Shown here: one piece after another, positions 49,477-58,865 of the stretch | Position numbering within the stretch: position 1 is the first letter of the stretch | Layout of the letters: every line of letters starts with the position of its first letter | Assembly: GCF_016862075.1 (NCBI RefSeq) | Contig: NZ_BOMG01000119.1 | Coordinates: 1-62,993 of the forward strand | Origin: Actinoplanes couchii | GTDB taxonomy: Bacteria > Actinomycetota > Actinomycetes > Mycobacteriales > Micromonosporaceae | Direction of reading: 5' to 3' | DNA length: 62,993 nt | Translations under genes and position numbers: made by a program | Notes under the pieces: generated by a model | Databases searched by the model: none | What the model saw: only the letters and a program-made list of their open reading frames with translations | What the model was told of the DNA's origin: nothing

Positions 49477-52400
49477 TCACCGGTCCGAAGCCAACGCTGT
49501 GAACATCGTCCGGAGGCGTGGCACCAAATCCGGGCGGGTATTTTTGACGTTCTGCACCAAGGAATCCTGCTCGGAATTTTGTCCCGCCAAGCGGCCGGGC
49601 AGTGCCGTGAGCAGGCCCTGCTCGAAAAGCCTCACCAAGAGGTCTGCGGTGACGTCCGGGTCGATGAGGTTATACAACTTGGCAATTACTCCGATTCCGA
49701 TCGATGCCAGATTGCGGTCATCCTGAGGCTGACCTCGACCGAGGAACTCTAGGATGCGGCGGAGGACCACGGTTGCCAGGAAGCCATGAATCCCGTTTTG
49801 GTCGTAGATTCGTTGCAGAAGCGCGACGGCGATTCGAGCGTCGACCCGATCGGCGTGCAGATGATCCAGTAGCACGCGGACGAAGCCGCCATGTCCGAGT
49901 CCGTCATCGCGAGGTAGGAACATTTGCGTAGCGAACTGATCTGCGGCTTGGACGTTCTCGGTTGATGGACCGACCATGACGCGGAGGATGATGTGAGCAG
50001 CTGATGCCATGGGCCGGCCGTCGGCAACGGCGAATTGGTTGATGTTCAATCCGAGTGATTCGCTGAGCGGCTCCAGCGAGTGCTGCACGATGTCATCGAG
50101 CGTGTCACATTGGAAATAGGCTTTGCGTCGTAGCGCCAAGGGATTCAAGTCCCCCAGGTCGAGGTATCCATCGAGCAAGTTTTGACCGATTTTGAAAGTC
50201 CGGGAGAGATCGACTTCGCGAGGGGTGACCTTTTTGTCGAGAACAAGCTTAATGTCGCGAACACCGTCAAGCCAGATCCGGTCCACGTCGATGGAGTCGA
50301 CCAGAGAGGTCCAGCCATCGGTCGTGAGCTGGGAACGCCAGAGCAGGGCTTGCGCATGCCAGGCGTCGACCGGGTCCGCGAGCTCCGAGTACAGCTCGCG
50401 GGCGTGGACGGTGCCGGTGGCGAGGCTGATCAGGAGAAGGTTGGCGGCGTAGGACGCATAGCGGGCCGGCTCGCTCGGGGACTGCGGGCGGTAATCGGCG
50501 TAACGTGCGGTCGGGGGAGTGCGATTGACCGTCCGGAACAATCGCAACGCGACCTGCCGGACGCCGTCGCGGACCTCGGCGGTCGTGGATTCCGACAGGG
50601 CTGCCAGGAATTCGACGACCGGGGCCCGGAGACTGAGTGGCTCGAATGACAGCAGGGCCCGGAGCAGGTCGTCGTCGGCGGGGCTGGAGTTGAACGACAT
50701 CGTGGATGCGGCGTCTCGGGCGGCCACGTCGCGGATCAACTGCCAGGTCAGGCGGGCCACGAAGTACTCGGCGAACGTGGCGTGCAGGAACTCGAACGTC
50801 TGGAGTCTCTCCTCGTTCTGGGACGCCCTTGCCTGGTGGATGAAGAAGAACCTGCCCAGCGTCAACTCCGCGGTGCCCAACGGCGTTCGCATGTCGGTCG
50901 TGGGCGGGCGCTGGGCCGGAGTTCCGAACGGCAGCGCCGCCAGATCGCGGGCCAGGTCGGCCTCGGCCACCCATTGTGCCGCTCGGTTAAACATCGCGAA
51001 CGCCACCACCGACAGGCGGCGCAGTTCGTTCTCCACTGCCACGTCACGGTCACGAGAGGACAGGCCGGGCCGCTGCTTGGATATCTCGCGGAGGGCGAAA
51101 GAACGCAACAGGTCCTCGTACAGCTGATGGGCCTGGATGTTGCCTTCGGCCTTTTGCAGCGCGTTTCCGGTGGTGTCGTAGAGGGCCAGCATCAGCAACA
51201 ACAACGGCTGCCCGGCCAGGACCCGATGGGCCAGCACCACCGAGGCGGGCAGCGGCCGTAGACCCTGGGCTGCGAAATTGACCGCGTTGAGGTCGTTCCA
51301 GATGTCGAGCCAGGTGCCCACCCGCACGTCGTCGAAGGGGTCCAGGCGGATCGCGACCGTTCCCTCCGGGGAGCGGGCCCGGTCGGCCACCGCGGTTCGG
51401 GTGGTGACCAGAACCGCGACCGGGCGCCGCAATTCCGCCTCCCGTTCCTGGAAACGCGCGACCTTCAGCAGGTAATCGGTCTGCGTGACCCCGACGGCCT
51501 GCAGCAACTCGTCGAAACCGTCCAGGATGACGACCGGCAGCGCGCCCCCGGCGGACCGGGCCAGAGCCGGCCATTCGATCCGTTCGCCGGTGGCCAGCAG
51601 GATCGCGTGCTCGATCTGAAGCTGCAGCTCGTCGATGGTGGAGACGTCGCGCAGCACGACCCGCACCGGCATGAAGTCGGCGGACGGCAGCCGGGCCGCG
51701 AGAACCCGGGACAGCACCGACTTCCCTGACCCGGGCTGTCCGAGAACGAGCAGCGGCGCGCGCACCGCTTGCGGCGATGTGAGGTGCCCGATCAGGAAGT
51801 CCGAAAGATCGCCGCGCACCGCTCGGCCGTCCCACCAGGCTTCCTCACTGATCCGGTCGCCGGCCAGCACGTTCGAGGCCCGGAGCAGGGGCGGCACATA
51901 CGCTTCACCCAGCGACGGCATCCGGATCCCGTCCGGAACCTCACCGGACTCGGCAACTTTCCGGGTCAGCTCTGCCCGGTTCGCGACAGCCAGACTCTGC
52001 CGTCGTTCCTCGGGCAGCCGTCCACTGGAGATCTCCCGCAGCAGCTCCTCCATGCCGGCGAGCGCCGCCCGGGTCGCCCGGTGCTCACGCATGCTCGCCC
52101 AGCAGGCGACTTCCGGGAAGTCCGCGACCAACCGGCGGAAGGATTCCTCGTACCGTCGGCAGGCTTCGGCAGGAACCGCGGCCAGACCGGCCTCGAACCG
52201 CGCCCGGTCAGCAGCAGGCAAGGTCTCCCAGGCGGCCAACCCGCGAACGAAATGCCGGACCCGTGCCTGCAGGAGCGAGTACCGGTCCCGCAACAGCTGA
52301 AGGAACCTCTCCGGCGGCGTCTGCGGATTCGGCATCAGATCACCGAAATGATGCAACGGCAGATCGGCTCCACCGGCGAGGGTGGTCTGCTCCGTCCGGG

Positions 52401-52719
52401 TGGGCAGCAGCGCGTCGAAGCCGAGCGAACCCAGCGCCTCGAAGAACGCGGACACGGCGAGCACCGTGTGGGCGGCCTCCAGACGGGCCGTGCGGTCGTA
52501 GCGGGACAGGCCGTTGCGGCGTTCCGACAGGGTGCGGACCAGGTCGTGGCTCAGGCGTACCAGCTCGACCTTCGCGTCGAACAGGCCGAGGATCTCGGCG
52601 GCTCCGGGGGCGGCGCCCAGCATCAGCCAGCCGGCCGACTTCTCCAGGGCGGTGACGATGCGGCTGTCCTGTCCGCCGAGCAGGCGGGCGGCGTCGGCGT
52701 AACTGAGCGACCGTGGCAT
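49477..52719 (-). CDS. NACHT-type STAND ATPase, second copy with C-terminal extension
   Basis: 1080 residues. Same plan as the 15.8-kb copy: helical N-terminus (MPRSLSYADAARLLGG...), Walker A GQPGSGKS (327-334), Walker B VVILDGFDEL (396-405), VLVTTRTAVADRAR, LAGQPLLLLMLALY, FEFLHATFAEYFVARLTW. Similarity to the first copy ends near residue 810 (TTDGWTSLVDSI). The remaining ~270 residues (IWLDGVRDIKLVLDKK...) have no counterpart there and are encoded by DNA of about 50-58% GC, while the part before is about 72-75%. This extension is the likely sensor. Antiphage role is inference. Preceded by a small gene 7 bases upstream. Confidence 0.87.
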   Translation of the reverse strand: MPRSLSYADAARLLGGQDSRIVTALEKSAGWLMLGAAPGAAEILGLFDAKVELVRLSHDLVRTLSERRNGLSRYDRTARLEAAHTVLAVSAFFEALGSLGFDALLPTRTEQTTLAGGADLPLHHFGDLMPNPQTPPERFLQLLRDRYSLLQARVRHFVRGLAAWETLPAADRARFEAGLAAVPAEACRRYEESFRRLVADFPEVACWASMREHRATRAALAGMEELLREISSGRLPEERRQSLAVANRAELTRKVAESGEVPDGIRMPSLGEAYVPPLLRASNVLAGDRISEEAWWDGRAVRGDLSDFLIGHLTSPQAVRAPLLVLGQPGSGKSVLSRVLAARLPSADFMPVRVVLRDVSTIDELQLQIEHAILLATGERIEWPALARSAGGALPVVILDGFDELLQAVGVTQTDYLLKVARFQEREAELRRPVAVLVTTRTAVADRARSPEGTVAIRLDPFDDVRVGTWLDIWNDLNAVNFAAQGLRPLPASVVLAHRVLAGQPLLLLMLALYDTTGNALQKAEGNIQAHQLYEDLLRSFALREISKQRPGLSSRDRDVAVENELRRLSVVAFAMFNRAAQWVAEADLARDLAALPFGTPAQRPPTTDMRTPLGTAELTLGRFFFIHQARASQNEERLQTFEFLHATFAEYFVARLTWQLIRDVAARDAASTMSFNSSPADDDLLRALLSFEPLSLRAPVVEFLAALSESTTAEVRDGVRQVALRLFRTVNRTPPTARYADYRPQSPSEPARYASYAANLLLISLATGTVHARELYSELADPVDAWHAQALLWRSQLTTDGWTSLVDSIDVDRIWLDGVRDIKLVLDKKVTPREVDLSRTFKIGQNLLDGYLDLGDLNPLALRRKAYFQCDTLDDIVQHSLEPLSESLGLNINQFAVADGRPMASAAHIILRVMVGPSTENVQAADQFATQMFLPRDDGLGHGGFVRVLLDHLHADRVDARIAVALLQRIYDQNGIHGFLATVVLRRILEFLGRGQPQDDRNLASIGIGVIAKLYNLIDPDVTADLLVRLFEQGLLTALPGRLAGQNSEQDSLVQNVKNTRPDLVPRLRTMFTALASDR

Positions 52720-52726
52720 CAGCCCA

Positions 52727-53074
52727 TCATGAACTGTCGAAGCCGGCGAAGCGGCGGGCCAAGGCCCGGTGTTCGGCGGCGGCTCGGAGTGCGTCGGATT
52801 CGGCGATCGGGGAGCCGGGCATCGGGCCCAGTTCCGCCACCTGGTCGGCGAAGCGTAGGTGCTGGGCGCTGGCGTGTTCCCGGCACGGCAGGCAGGTGAC
52901 GCGTTCCGGCAGGTGGGAGGTCATGGCCAGGGGCACCTCGGTGCCGCAGCCGGTCTCCACCGCGGCGGGGAGCTCGGCGACCAGACCGAACGTGGCGGCG
53001 AGCATGTCGCGGGTGCGCCCGGACCCGCTGAGCCGGGCCTCGACGTGGATGTGCGGATCCGTGTGTGTGGCCAT
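52727..53074 (-). CDS. Small cysteine-containing protein upstream of NACHT gene
   Basis: 115 residues from ATG 53074 (a TTG at 53104 is possible). Has TGCGTEVPLAMTSHLPERVTCLPCREH: one Cys, then a CxxC 18-20 residues later, a zinc-ribbon-like spacing seen in small actinomycete proteins. Acidic N-terminus with MATHTDPHIHVEARLSGSG. Ends 7 bases before the NACHT ATG, so co-transcribed; could be a partner or regulator. No family assigned. Confidence 0.65.
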   Translation of the reverse strand: MATHTDPHIHVEARLSGSGRTRDMLAATFGLVAELPAAVETGCGTEVPLAMTSHLPERVTCLPCREHASAQHLRFADQVAELGPMPGSPIAESDALRAAAEHRALARRFAGFDSS

Positions 53075-53141
53075 CGACTCGACGGTAACTCGCTCTTCAC
53101 TCAAGGGTGGGAGCCTGGCGGGGTTAACGTCCCCACCGGAG

Positions 53142-53155
53142 GGGACCTAAGACCC
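53142..53155. promoter_or_regulatory. Candidate DevR-like box upstream of phosphoketolase
   Basis: GGGACCTAAGACCC fits GGGAC-N4-GNCCC. Lies 95 bases before the phosphoketolase GTG and 68 bases before the divergent small gene. Weaker support than the 58-61 kb sites because of distance. Confidence 0.4.
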
Positions 53156-53249
53156 GTGCCGGTGTTCTTCGCCGCCGATACGTTGATCGAGACAAGTCAG
53201 GAACTCCGAAAAGACAAGTCAGGAACTCTGAACGTCGAGAGGAACGACC

Positions 53250-55658
53250 GTGACCGCCACGTTTGACCAGCAGGAACTCGTGCGGAAGCTCGCCGCGCCG
53301 GACGACGCCGAGGTCGCCGGCCTGGACGCCTGGTGGCGCGCGAACAACTACCTGACCGTCGGACAGATCTACCTCCAGGGCAACCCGCTGCTGCGTGAGC
53401 CGCTGACGTCCGAGCACATCAAGCCGCGCCTGCTCGGCCACTGGGGCACCAGCCCGGGCCTGTCGTTCGTCTACGCCCACGTCTCCCGGCTCATCAAGCA
53501 GACCGGTCAGCAGGCCATCTACCTGGCCGGGCCGGGGCACGGCGGTCCGGCGCTGGTCGCCGCGGGCTACCTGGAGGGCACGTACTCGGAGATCTATCCG
53601 AAGGTCAGCCAGGACGAGGGCGGTCTGCTGAAGCTGTTCCGTCAGTTCTCCTCGCCCGGCGGCATCCCCAGCCACGTGTCGGTGACCACGCCCGGCAGCA
53701 TCCACGAGGGCGGCGAGCTGGGGTACGTGCTGGTGCACGCGTTCGGCGCGGTGATGGACAACCCGGATCTGCTGGCGATCGCGGTGGTCGGTGACGGCGA
53801 GGCGGAGACCGGTCCCCTCGAGGGCTCCTGGAAGGGTGTCTCCTTCATCAACCCGGAGCACGACGGCGCGGTCCTGCCGATCCTGCACCTCAACGGCGCG
53901 AAGATCGCCGGCCCGACGGTGCTGGCCCGCAAGGATCCGGCCGAGGTGCGCAAGTTCCTGGAGGGTCACGGCTACGACGTCCTGGAGATCGAGGGTGAGG
54001 ATCTGCCGGGCATGCACCACCGGTTCGCGCAGACGCTCGCCGAGGCCTGGGGCAAGATCAAGAGCATTCAATCCGACGCCCGCGGCGGTACGTGGGACGG
54101 CAAGCGCCCGAACTGGCCGTTGATCATCATGCGTACCCCGAAGGGCTGGACCGGCCCGGAGAAGATCGACGGCATCACGGTGACCGGCACCTGGCGTTCG
54201 CACCAGGTCCCGCTCTCCGGGGTCAAGGGCAACGACGAGCACCTGGCCGAGCTGGAGAAGTGGCTCAAGTCGTACAAGCCGGAAGAGTTGTTCGACGCCT
54301 CCGGCGCGCCGGTGCGGCAGATCCTCGACGTGGCTCCGCCCGGTGACCTGCGGATGAGCGCCAGCCCGCACGCCAACGGCGGCCTGCTCACCAGAGATCT
54401 CGACATCCCGGACTTCCGTGACTACGGCATCGAGGTGAAGACGCCGGCCGCCGAACGTGCCGAGTCGACCCGCAAGCTGGGCGAGATGATGCGCGACATC
54501 TACTCGCGCAACCCGGACAGCTTCCGCCTGTTCTGCCCGGACGAGACCAACAGCAACCGGCTCGGCGCCGTCTTCGAGGTCTCCGACCGTGGCTTCATGG
54601 AGTCGGTCACCGCCGACGACGTGAAGATCAGCAACAAGGGCCGGGTCATGGAGGTGCTGTCCGAGCACAACTGCCACGGCTGGCTGGAGGGTTACAACCT
54701 GACCGGGCGGCACGGCATGTTCGCCACCTACGAGGCGTTCGCCATGGTCAGCGCGTCGCAGACGGTCCAGCACGGCAAGTGGCTGCAGGAGGCGTCGCAC
54801 CTGCCCTGGCGGGCCAAGGTGCCGAGCCTGAACATCCTGCTCACCTCGACGGCGTGGCGCAACGACCACAACGGTTTCTCGCACCAGGGCCCCGGCCTGA
54901 TCCAGGTGGTGCTGAACCAGCGTGGCAACGTGGCCCGCGTCTACCTGCCGCCGGACGCGAACACCCTGCTCTCGGTGGCCGACCACTGCTTCCGGTCCCG
55001 GTCGTACGTCAATCTGATCGTCATCGACAAGCAACCGCAGCTGCAATGGCTGACCATGGACCAGGCGATCGAGCACTGCCGGCAGGGCGCGGGCATCTGG
55101 GAGTGGGCCGGCAACGACGACGGTGGCAGCGATCCGGACATCGTGCTGGCCTGCGCCGGCGACGTGGTCACCATGGAGACGGTGGCCGCCGCGCAGATCC
55201 TCAAGGAGAAGCTGCCGCAGCTCAAGGTCCGGGTGGTCAACGTGGTCAACCTGATGACCCTGCCCCGGCCCAAGGACCACCCGCACGGCATGAGCGAGAC
55301 CCTGTTCCGTGAGCTGTTCACCGAAACGGTGGACGTGGTGTTCAGCTTCCACGGCTACCCGGGCGCCATCCACCAGCTGGTGCACGGCCGCCCGGACGCC
55401 GACCGGTTCCGGGTGCGCGGTTTCATCGAGCAGGGCACCACGACCACGCCGTTCGACATGACGGTTCGCAACCGGGCGTCGCGCTATCACCTGGTGATGG
55501 ACGCGATCAACAACGCCAAGCGGCTGCCGGCCGGCGCCAGCGAACTCAAGGCGTGGTGCGAGAAGCAGCTGGAGAAGCACGAGAAGTACGTCGTCGAACA
55601 CCTCGAGGACATGCCCGAGGTGCGGGACTGGTCGCTGGGGGACTGGGCCGAGCACTGA
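53250..55658 (+). CDS. xfp: Phosphoketolase (xylulose-5-P/fructose-6-P)
   Basis: 802 residues, full length. WWRANNYLTVGQIYLQGNPLLREPL, GHWGTSPGLSFVYAHVSRLIK, AGPGHGGPALVAAGYLEGTYSE, GDGEAETGPLEGSWKG (thiamine diphosphate site), and NDHNGFSHQGPGLI. Cleaves xylulose 5-P (or fructose 6-P) with phosphate to acetyl-P and a triose or tetrose phosphate. It would give a route for xylose released by the alpha-xylosidase locus. GTG 53250 follows GAGAGGAAC. Confidence 0.96.
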   Translation: MTATFDQQELVRKLAAPDDAEVAGLDAWWRANNYLTVGQIYLQGNPLLREPLTSEHIKPRLLGHWGTSPGLSFVYAHVSRLIKQTGQQAIYLAGPGHGGPALVAAGYLEGTYSEIYPKVSQDEGGLLKLFRQFSSPGGIPSHVSVTTPGSIHEGGELGYVLVHAFGAVMDNPDLLAIAVVGDGEAETGPLEGSWKGVSFINPEHDGAVLPILHLNGAKIAGPTVLARKDPAEVRKFLEGHGYDVLEIEGEDLPGMHHRFAQTLAEAWGKIKSIQSDARGGTWDGKRPNWPLIIMRTPKGWTGPEKIDGITVTGTWRSHQVPLSGVKGNDEHLAELEKWLKSYKPEELFDASGAPVRQILDVAPPGDLRMSASPHANGGLLTRDLDIPDFRDYGIEVKTPAAERAESTRKLGEMMRDIYSRNPDSFRLFCPDETNSNRLGAVFEVSDRGFMESVTADDVKISNKGRVMEVLSEHNCHGWLEGYNLTGRHGMFATYEAFAMVSASQTVQHGKWLQEASHLPWRAKVPSLNILLTSTAWRNDHNGFSHQGPGLIQVVLNQRGNVARVYLPPDANTLLSVADHCFRSRSYVNLIVIDKQPQLQWLTMDQAIEHCRQGAGIWEWAGNDDGGSDPDIVLACAGDVVTMETVAAAQILKEKLPQLKVRVVNVVNLMTLPRPKDHPHGMSETLFRELFTETVDVVFSFHGYPGAIHQLVHGRPDADRFRVRGFIEQGTTTTPFDMTVRNRASRYHLVMDAINNAKRLPAGASELKAWCEKQLEKHEKYVVEHLEDMPEVRDWSLGDWAEH

Positions 55659-55668
55659 GATGACCATT

Positions 55669-55700
55669 ACCGCGCGCGAATCAACAGATTCGCGCGCGGT
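55669..55700. terminator. Hairpin terminator after phosphoketolase
   Basis: Perfect 13-bp arms ACCGCGCGCGAAT (55669-55681) and ATTCGCGCGCGGT (55688-55700), 6-nt loop. Confidence 0.85.
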
Positions 55701-55836
55701 GCATTCAGCAAGAACCAAACAATTCTTGCGAATCTGCAGTCGTGGGACTTCTCACCCTTTTATTCATCGGCGCTTTACCAGAGAGTGATGGGAGCACAAC
55801 CACCCGTCGCTCGACGATGAGGAAGGGGACCCCCGT

Positions 55837-56289
55837 ATGACCGCCACCCTGAACCCCTGGCCGACGACCCGGCAGGGATCCACCGACCACCCGGTGCAGA
55901 CGTTGCAGTACCTGCTTCTCGCCCACGGTCACACGGTCACCGTCGACGGAGTCTTCGGCTCCGAGACCGGCGCCGCGGTGCGCGCCTTCCAGTGGGCCAA
56001 GAGCATCCCCGACAACGGGGTCGTCGACTCGGCGACGTGGCGGGCGCTGCTCGTCGAGGTGCGGCCCGGTGCGAGCGGCAGCGCGGTCCGTGGTCTCCAG
56101 GAGGAGTTCGCCCTGGATGCCGCCGACGGCGTGTACGGGCCCAAGACCGAAGCCGCCATCCGCGACCTGCAGGAGACGCTGCGGTCCACCGGCGCCCCGG
56201 TGTCGGTCGACGGGATCGCCGGCCCGCAGACCTGGCAGGCGGTCGTCAGCGGCCTCCGCGAAGCGGCCCCGTTGAGCAAAGCGGCCTGA
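55837..56289 (+). CDS. Peptidoglycan-binding protein, two PG_binding_1 domains
   Basis: 150 residues, two repeats of the domain: HPVQTLQYLLLAHGHTVTVDGVFGSETGAAVRAFQWAKSIPDNGVVDSATWRALL and GSAVRGLQEEFALDAADGVYGPKTEAAIRDLQETL...DGIAGPQTWQAVV. No signal peptide or catalytic domain; cargo or export route unknown. AT-rich promoter region before it contains GGGACTTCTCACCC (55744-55757), one base off the DevR-like pattern. Confidence 0.87.
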   Translation: MTATLNPWPTTRQGSTDHPVQTLQYLLLAHGHTVTVDGVFGSETGAAVRAFQWAKSIPDNGVVDSATWRALLVEVRPGASGSAVRGLQEEFALDAADGVYGPKTEAAIRDLQETLRSTGAPVSVDGIAGPQTWQAVVSGLREAAPLSKAA

Positions 56290-56329
56290 CGCTCCGTCCG
56301 GTGATCTCCGGCGCGGTCCGCGCCGGAGA

Positions 56330-57088
56330 TCACCGCCGGAACGAGGGGTCGAAGCCGAACGGCAGTTCCAGGCGGTGGGCGGCCATCAGCTCGCGGTCCG
56401 CGAGCAGGTCACCGGTGGCGGCGTCGGCCACGATCCGGCCGCCGTCCAGGATCACCGAGCGAGGACAGAGCTCCAGCGCGTACGGCAGATCATGCGTCAC
56501 CATCAGCACCGTGACCGGCAGATCGGCGAGGATCCCGGCCAGCTCACGGCGGCTCGCCGGATCCAGATTGGACGACGGCTCGTCCAGCACCAGGATCGAC
56601 GGCCGCATCGCCAGCACGGTCGCCACCGCCACCCGGCGGCGCTGCCCGAACGACAGATGATGCGGGATCTGGTCCCGGTGCTCCAGCATGCCGACCGCGG
56701 TGAGCGCCTCGGTGACCCGTGATGCGAGTTCCTCACCGTGTACACCCAGATTGGAAGGTCCGAAAGCGACGTCCTCGGCGACCGTCGGCATGAACAGCTG
56801 ATCGTCGGGGTCCTGGAAGACGATGCCGACCCGGCGGCGGATCTCGGTGATCGCCTGCCGGTCGCGCGGGGTGACCGGCAGCCCGGCCACCTCGACCCGC
56901 CCGCCGCCACCGTGCAGGATGCCGTTGAGGTGCAGCACCAGGGTGGTCTTGCCGGCGCCGTTCGGGCCGAGCAGCGCCACCCGCTCCCCGTCGGCGATCG
57001 ACAGGTCGACGCCGAACAGCGCCTGCCGCCCGTCGGGGTAGGCGAAGGTCAGACCACTGATCGCGAGTGCCGGAGTCACGTCGATCAT
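56330..57088 (-). CDS. cbiO: ECF/cobalt-type ABC ATPase
   Basis: 252 residues. LLGPNGAGKTTLVLHLNG (Walker A), HHLSFGQRRRVAVATVLAMRPSILVLDEPSSNLD (signature LSFGQ and Walker B), THDLPYALELC. Energises an energy-coupling-factor transporter. ATG overlaps the stop of cbiQ (ATGA). Confidence 0.92.
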   Translation of the reverse strand: MIDVTPALAISGLTFAYPDGRQALFGVDLSIADGERVALLGPNGAGKTTLVLHLNGILHGGGGRVEVAGLPVTPRDRQAITEIRRRVGIVFQDPDDQLFMPTVAEDVAFGPSNLGVHGEELASRVTEALTAVGMLEHRDQIPHHLSFGQRRRVAVATVLAMRPSILVLDEPSSNLDPASRRELAGILADLPVTVLMVTHDLPYALELCPRSVILDGGRIVADAATGDLLADRELMAAHRLELPFGFDPSFRR

Positions 57089-57825
57089 GCTAGGGCCACG
57101 GCGATGCCGAGAGCCGCGGCCGGTAGCAGTGCCGAGAGAACCCACTCGCGGACGGGAGCCGTTCTCGACGAGCCCACCGGCATCCGGCCGGAGTAGCCAC
57201 GCGACAGCATTGCCAGGTACACGCGCTCGCCCCGCTCGTACGACCGCAGGAAAAGTGACCCCACGCCCACCGCGAACGCCTTCGCCTGCCAGAGGAACCG
57301 CGGGTCGTAACCGCGCGACACCCGGGCGATCCGCATCCGCCGCGCGTCGTCGGCCAGCACGTCGATGTAGCGCAGCATGAACATCATGATCTGGGTGATC
57401 ACCGCCGGGCAGCGCAGCCGGTCCAGGCCGGTGATCAGATCCCGCATCGGGGTGGTCGCGGCCAGCAGCAGCGAGGCCAGCACACCCAGGGTGCCCTTGG
57501 CGAAGATGTTCCACGCCCCGTGCAGGCCGTCGACCGACAGCGACAGCCCCAGCCAGTCGACCCGCTCCCCCTGGCCGAAGATCGGCAGAGCCACCGCCAG
57601 CAGCACGAACGGCAGCTCGATGGTGGCCCGTTTGAGCAGCCAGAACGCCGGCACCCGGGCCAGCACCGCGACGATCGCGATCAGCACCGCGTAACCGCCG
57701 AACGCGGCGAACTCCGCCCTCGGCGTGAGCACCACGACGATCGTGAACAGCAGCACCGACGCGATCTTCACCTCGGGGGAGAGCCGGTGCACCGGGCTCT
57801 CCCCGTCGAGATGCAGGAGTTTCAT
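57085..57825 (-). CDS. cbiQ: ECF/cobalt-type transmembrane coupling protein
   Basis: 246 residues, about five helices, with the T-component coupling motif RMRIARVSRGYDPRF and a second ARG-type motif LAMLSRGYSGRMP. No CbiM/CbiN substrate component or other S-protein lies in the window; metal specificity is therefore open. It starts 9 bases after the Acg-type nitroreductase stop, whose TAA is part of a TAAAAT -10-like hexamer. Confidence 0.9.
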   Translation of the reverse strand: MKLLHLDGESPVHRLSPEVKIASVLLFTIVVVLTPRAEFAAFGGYAVLIAIVAVLARVPAFWLLKRATIELPFVLLAVALPIFGQGERVDWLGLSLSVDGLHGAWNIFAKGTLGVLASLLLAATTPMRDLITGLDRLRCPAVITQIMMFMLRYIDVLADDARRMRIARVSRGYDPRFLWQAKAFAVGVGSLFLRSYERGERVYLAMLSRGYSGRMPVGSSRTAPVREWVLSALLPAAALGIAVALA

Positions 57826-57831
57826 GCGGTG

Positions 57832-57837
57832 ATTTTA
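57832..57837 (-). promoter_or_regulatory. Possible internal -10 TAAAAT before cbiQ
   Basis: Minus-strand TAAAAT, overlapping the upstream stop, ends 6 bases before ATG 57825. Could give a leaderless cbiQO transcript apart from the operon. Confidence 0.4.
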
Positions 57838-58794
57838 GGAGACCAGGGCATCGGCGACGTCACGGCGGGGCGACGGGTGACCCGGCTGGCCGAAACCGAT
57901 CCGGAACGCGATCTGCGGGAACCCGGTCCGCCCCAGCGAACGCCGCAACTGATCCCGGGCCGGCGCCACCTCGATCGGCTGCGAGATCAGCGAACTCGCC
58001 AGGCCCGCGTCGGTGGCGGTCAGCAGCACGTGCTGCAGCGCCTGACCGGCCATCAGATGATCCAGTTTCCGGTCCCCGGCCGTGCCCAGGATCCCGACCA
58101 GCGGCTCCGGCTCGTAATCCCGTCCCGCCGCCCGGCGCCGTCCGCCGAAGTTGCGCTGCGGCAGCAGATCCTGCGCCTCGGTGACCGCCGCGGCCGCCAC
58201 CGCCGGGATGCCGTCCTCCGCCGACTCGGTGTCGGTCCAGGTGATCAACTCGGCCTGGTAGCGGGTGTCCCGGCGCAGCACCCGGTCGGCGCTGTGCGCG
58301 ATCTCCGAGAACCCGGTCAGCGCCGTCATCCCGACCAGCAGATCCAGCCAGGTGCCCTCCACCCGGGCCGCCTCGATCAGCCGCACCCGCACGTCGGCCG
58401 GCACCGGATCCGGCCAGAACGGCTCCCGGTTGCTGTACCGGCGCTCGATCGCCGCGTACAGATCCCGCTCGGTGTAGGTCGGCGGCCGGTGCCGGGCCGG
58501 CGTCAACCGGGCGATCAACTCGGGCTGGCCGCTCTCCGGCAGCAGCAGCACGTCCGCCGGGGTGCCCGCCCACGCCAGCGCCAGCCGGGCGTTGAAGGTG
58601 GCCGCGCCCAGCGCCAGCCGCATCGCCCACCCACCGCCGGAATCGGCGATCGCCAGCTGCCGGTTCGGATCGGCCATCACCTCGATGGCGCCGTCCCGCA
58701 GACGGAACGCCCACGGCTGGCTGTTGTACATGGAGGGGGCCTGGATCCCGGCCGCGGCGGCGCGCCGCAGGTCGGACGAGTCGTAGCGGTTCAC
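57835..58794 (-). CDS. Acg-type nitroreductase (putative FMN-binding)
   Basis: 319 residues. AAGIQAPSMYNSQPWAFRLRDGAIEVMADPNRQLAIAD is the double-nitroreductase Acg pattern; YSNREPFWPDPV and HLMAGQALQHVLLTATDAGLASSLISQPIEV follow. Acg proteins sequester flavin and are classic DosR-regulated dormancy proteins in mycobacteria. First gene of an operon with cbiQ and cbiO. AAGGAG precedes the ATG. A DevR-like box stands 56-69 bases upstream. Confidence 0.9.
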   Translation of the reverse strand: MNRYDSSDLRRAAAAGIQAPSMYNSQPWAFRLRDGAIEVMADPNRQLAIADSGGGWAMRLALGAATFNARLALAWAGTPADVLLLPESGQPELIARLTPARHRPPTYTERDLYAAIERRYSNREPFWPDPVPADVRVRLIEAARVEGTWLDLLVGMTALTGFSEIAHSADRVLRRDTRYQAELITWTDTESAEDGIPAVAAAAVTEAQDLLPQRNFGGRRRAAGRDYEPEPLVGILGTAGDRKLDHLMAGQALQHVLLTATDAGLASSLISQPIEVAPARDQLRRSLGRTGFPQIAFRIGFGQPGHPSPRRDVADALVS

Positions 58795-58849
58795 GGCGAT
58801 TCTCCTTCACTGTCCCCTACACCGTGCCTCGCGAGACTCCCGGTGATAA

Positions 58850-58863
58850 GGGCCGAAGGTCCC
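58850..58863. promoter_or_regulatory. Putative DevR (DosR) box before the nitroreductase
   Basis: Minus-strand GGGACCTTCGGCCC (GGGAC-N4-GNCCC), between the nitroreductase and the devS stop. Confidence 0.7.
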
Positions 58864-58865
58864 GG

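Noticed and set aside
53124..55718. 864-codon open frame on the minus strand
   Set aside because: Complete antisense shadow of the phosphoketolase gene, Leu/Val/His/Gln-rich as expected from reversed high-GC codons.
55744..55757. DevR-like box before the peptidoglycan-binding gene (GGGACTTCTCACCC)
   Set aside because: One key base off the core and no functional link; kept only as a remark.
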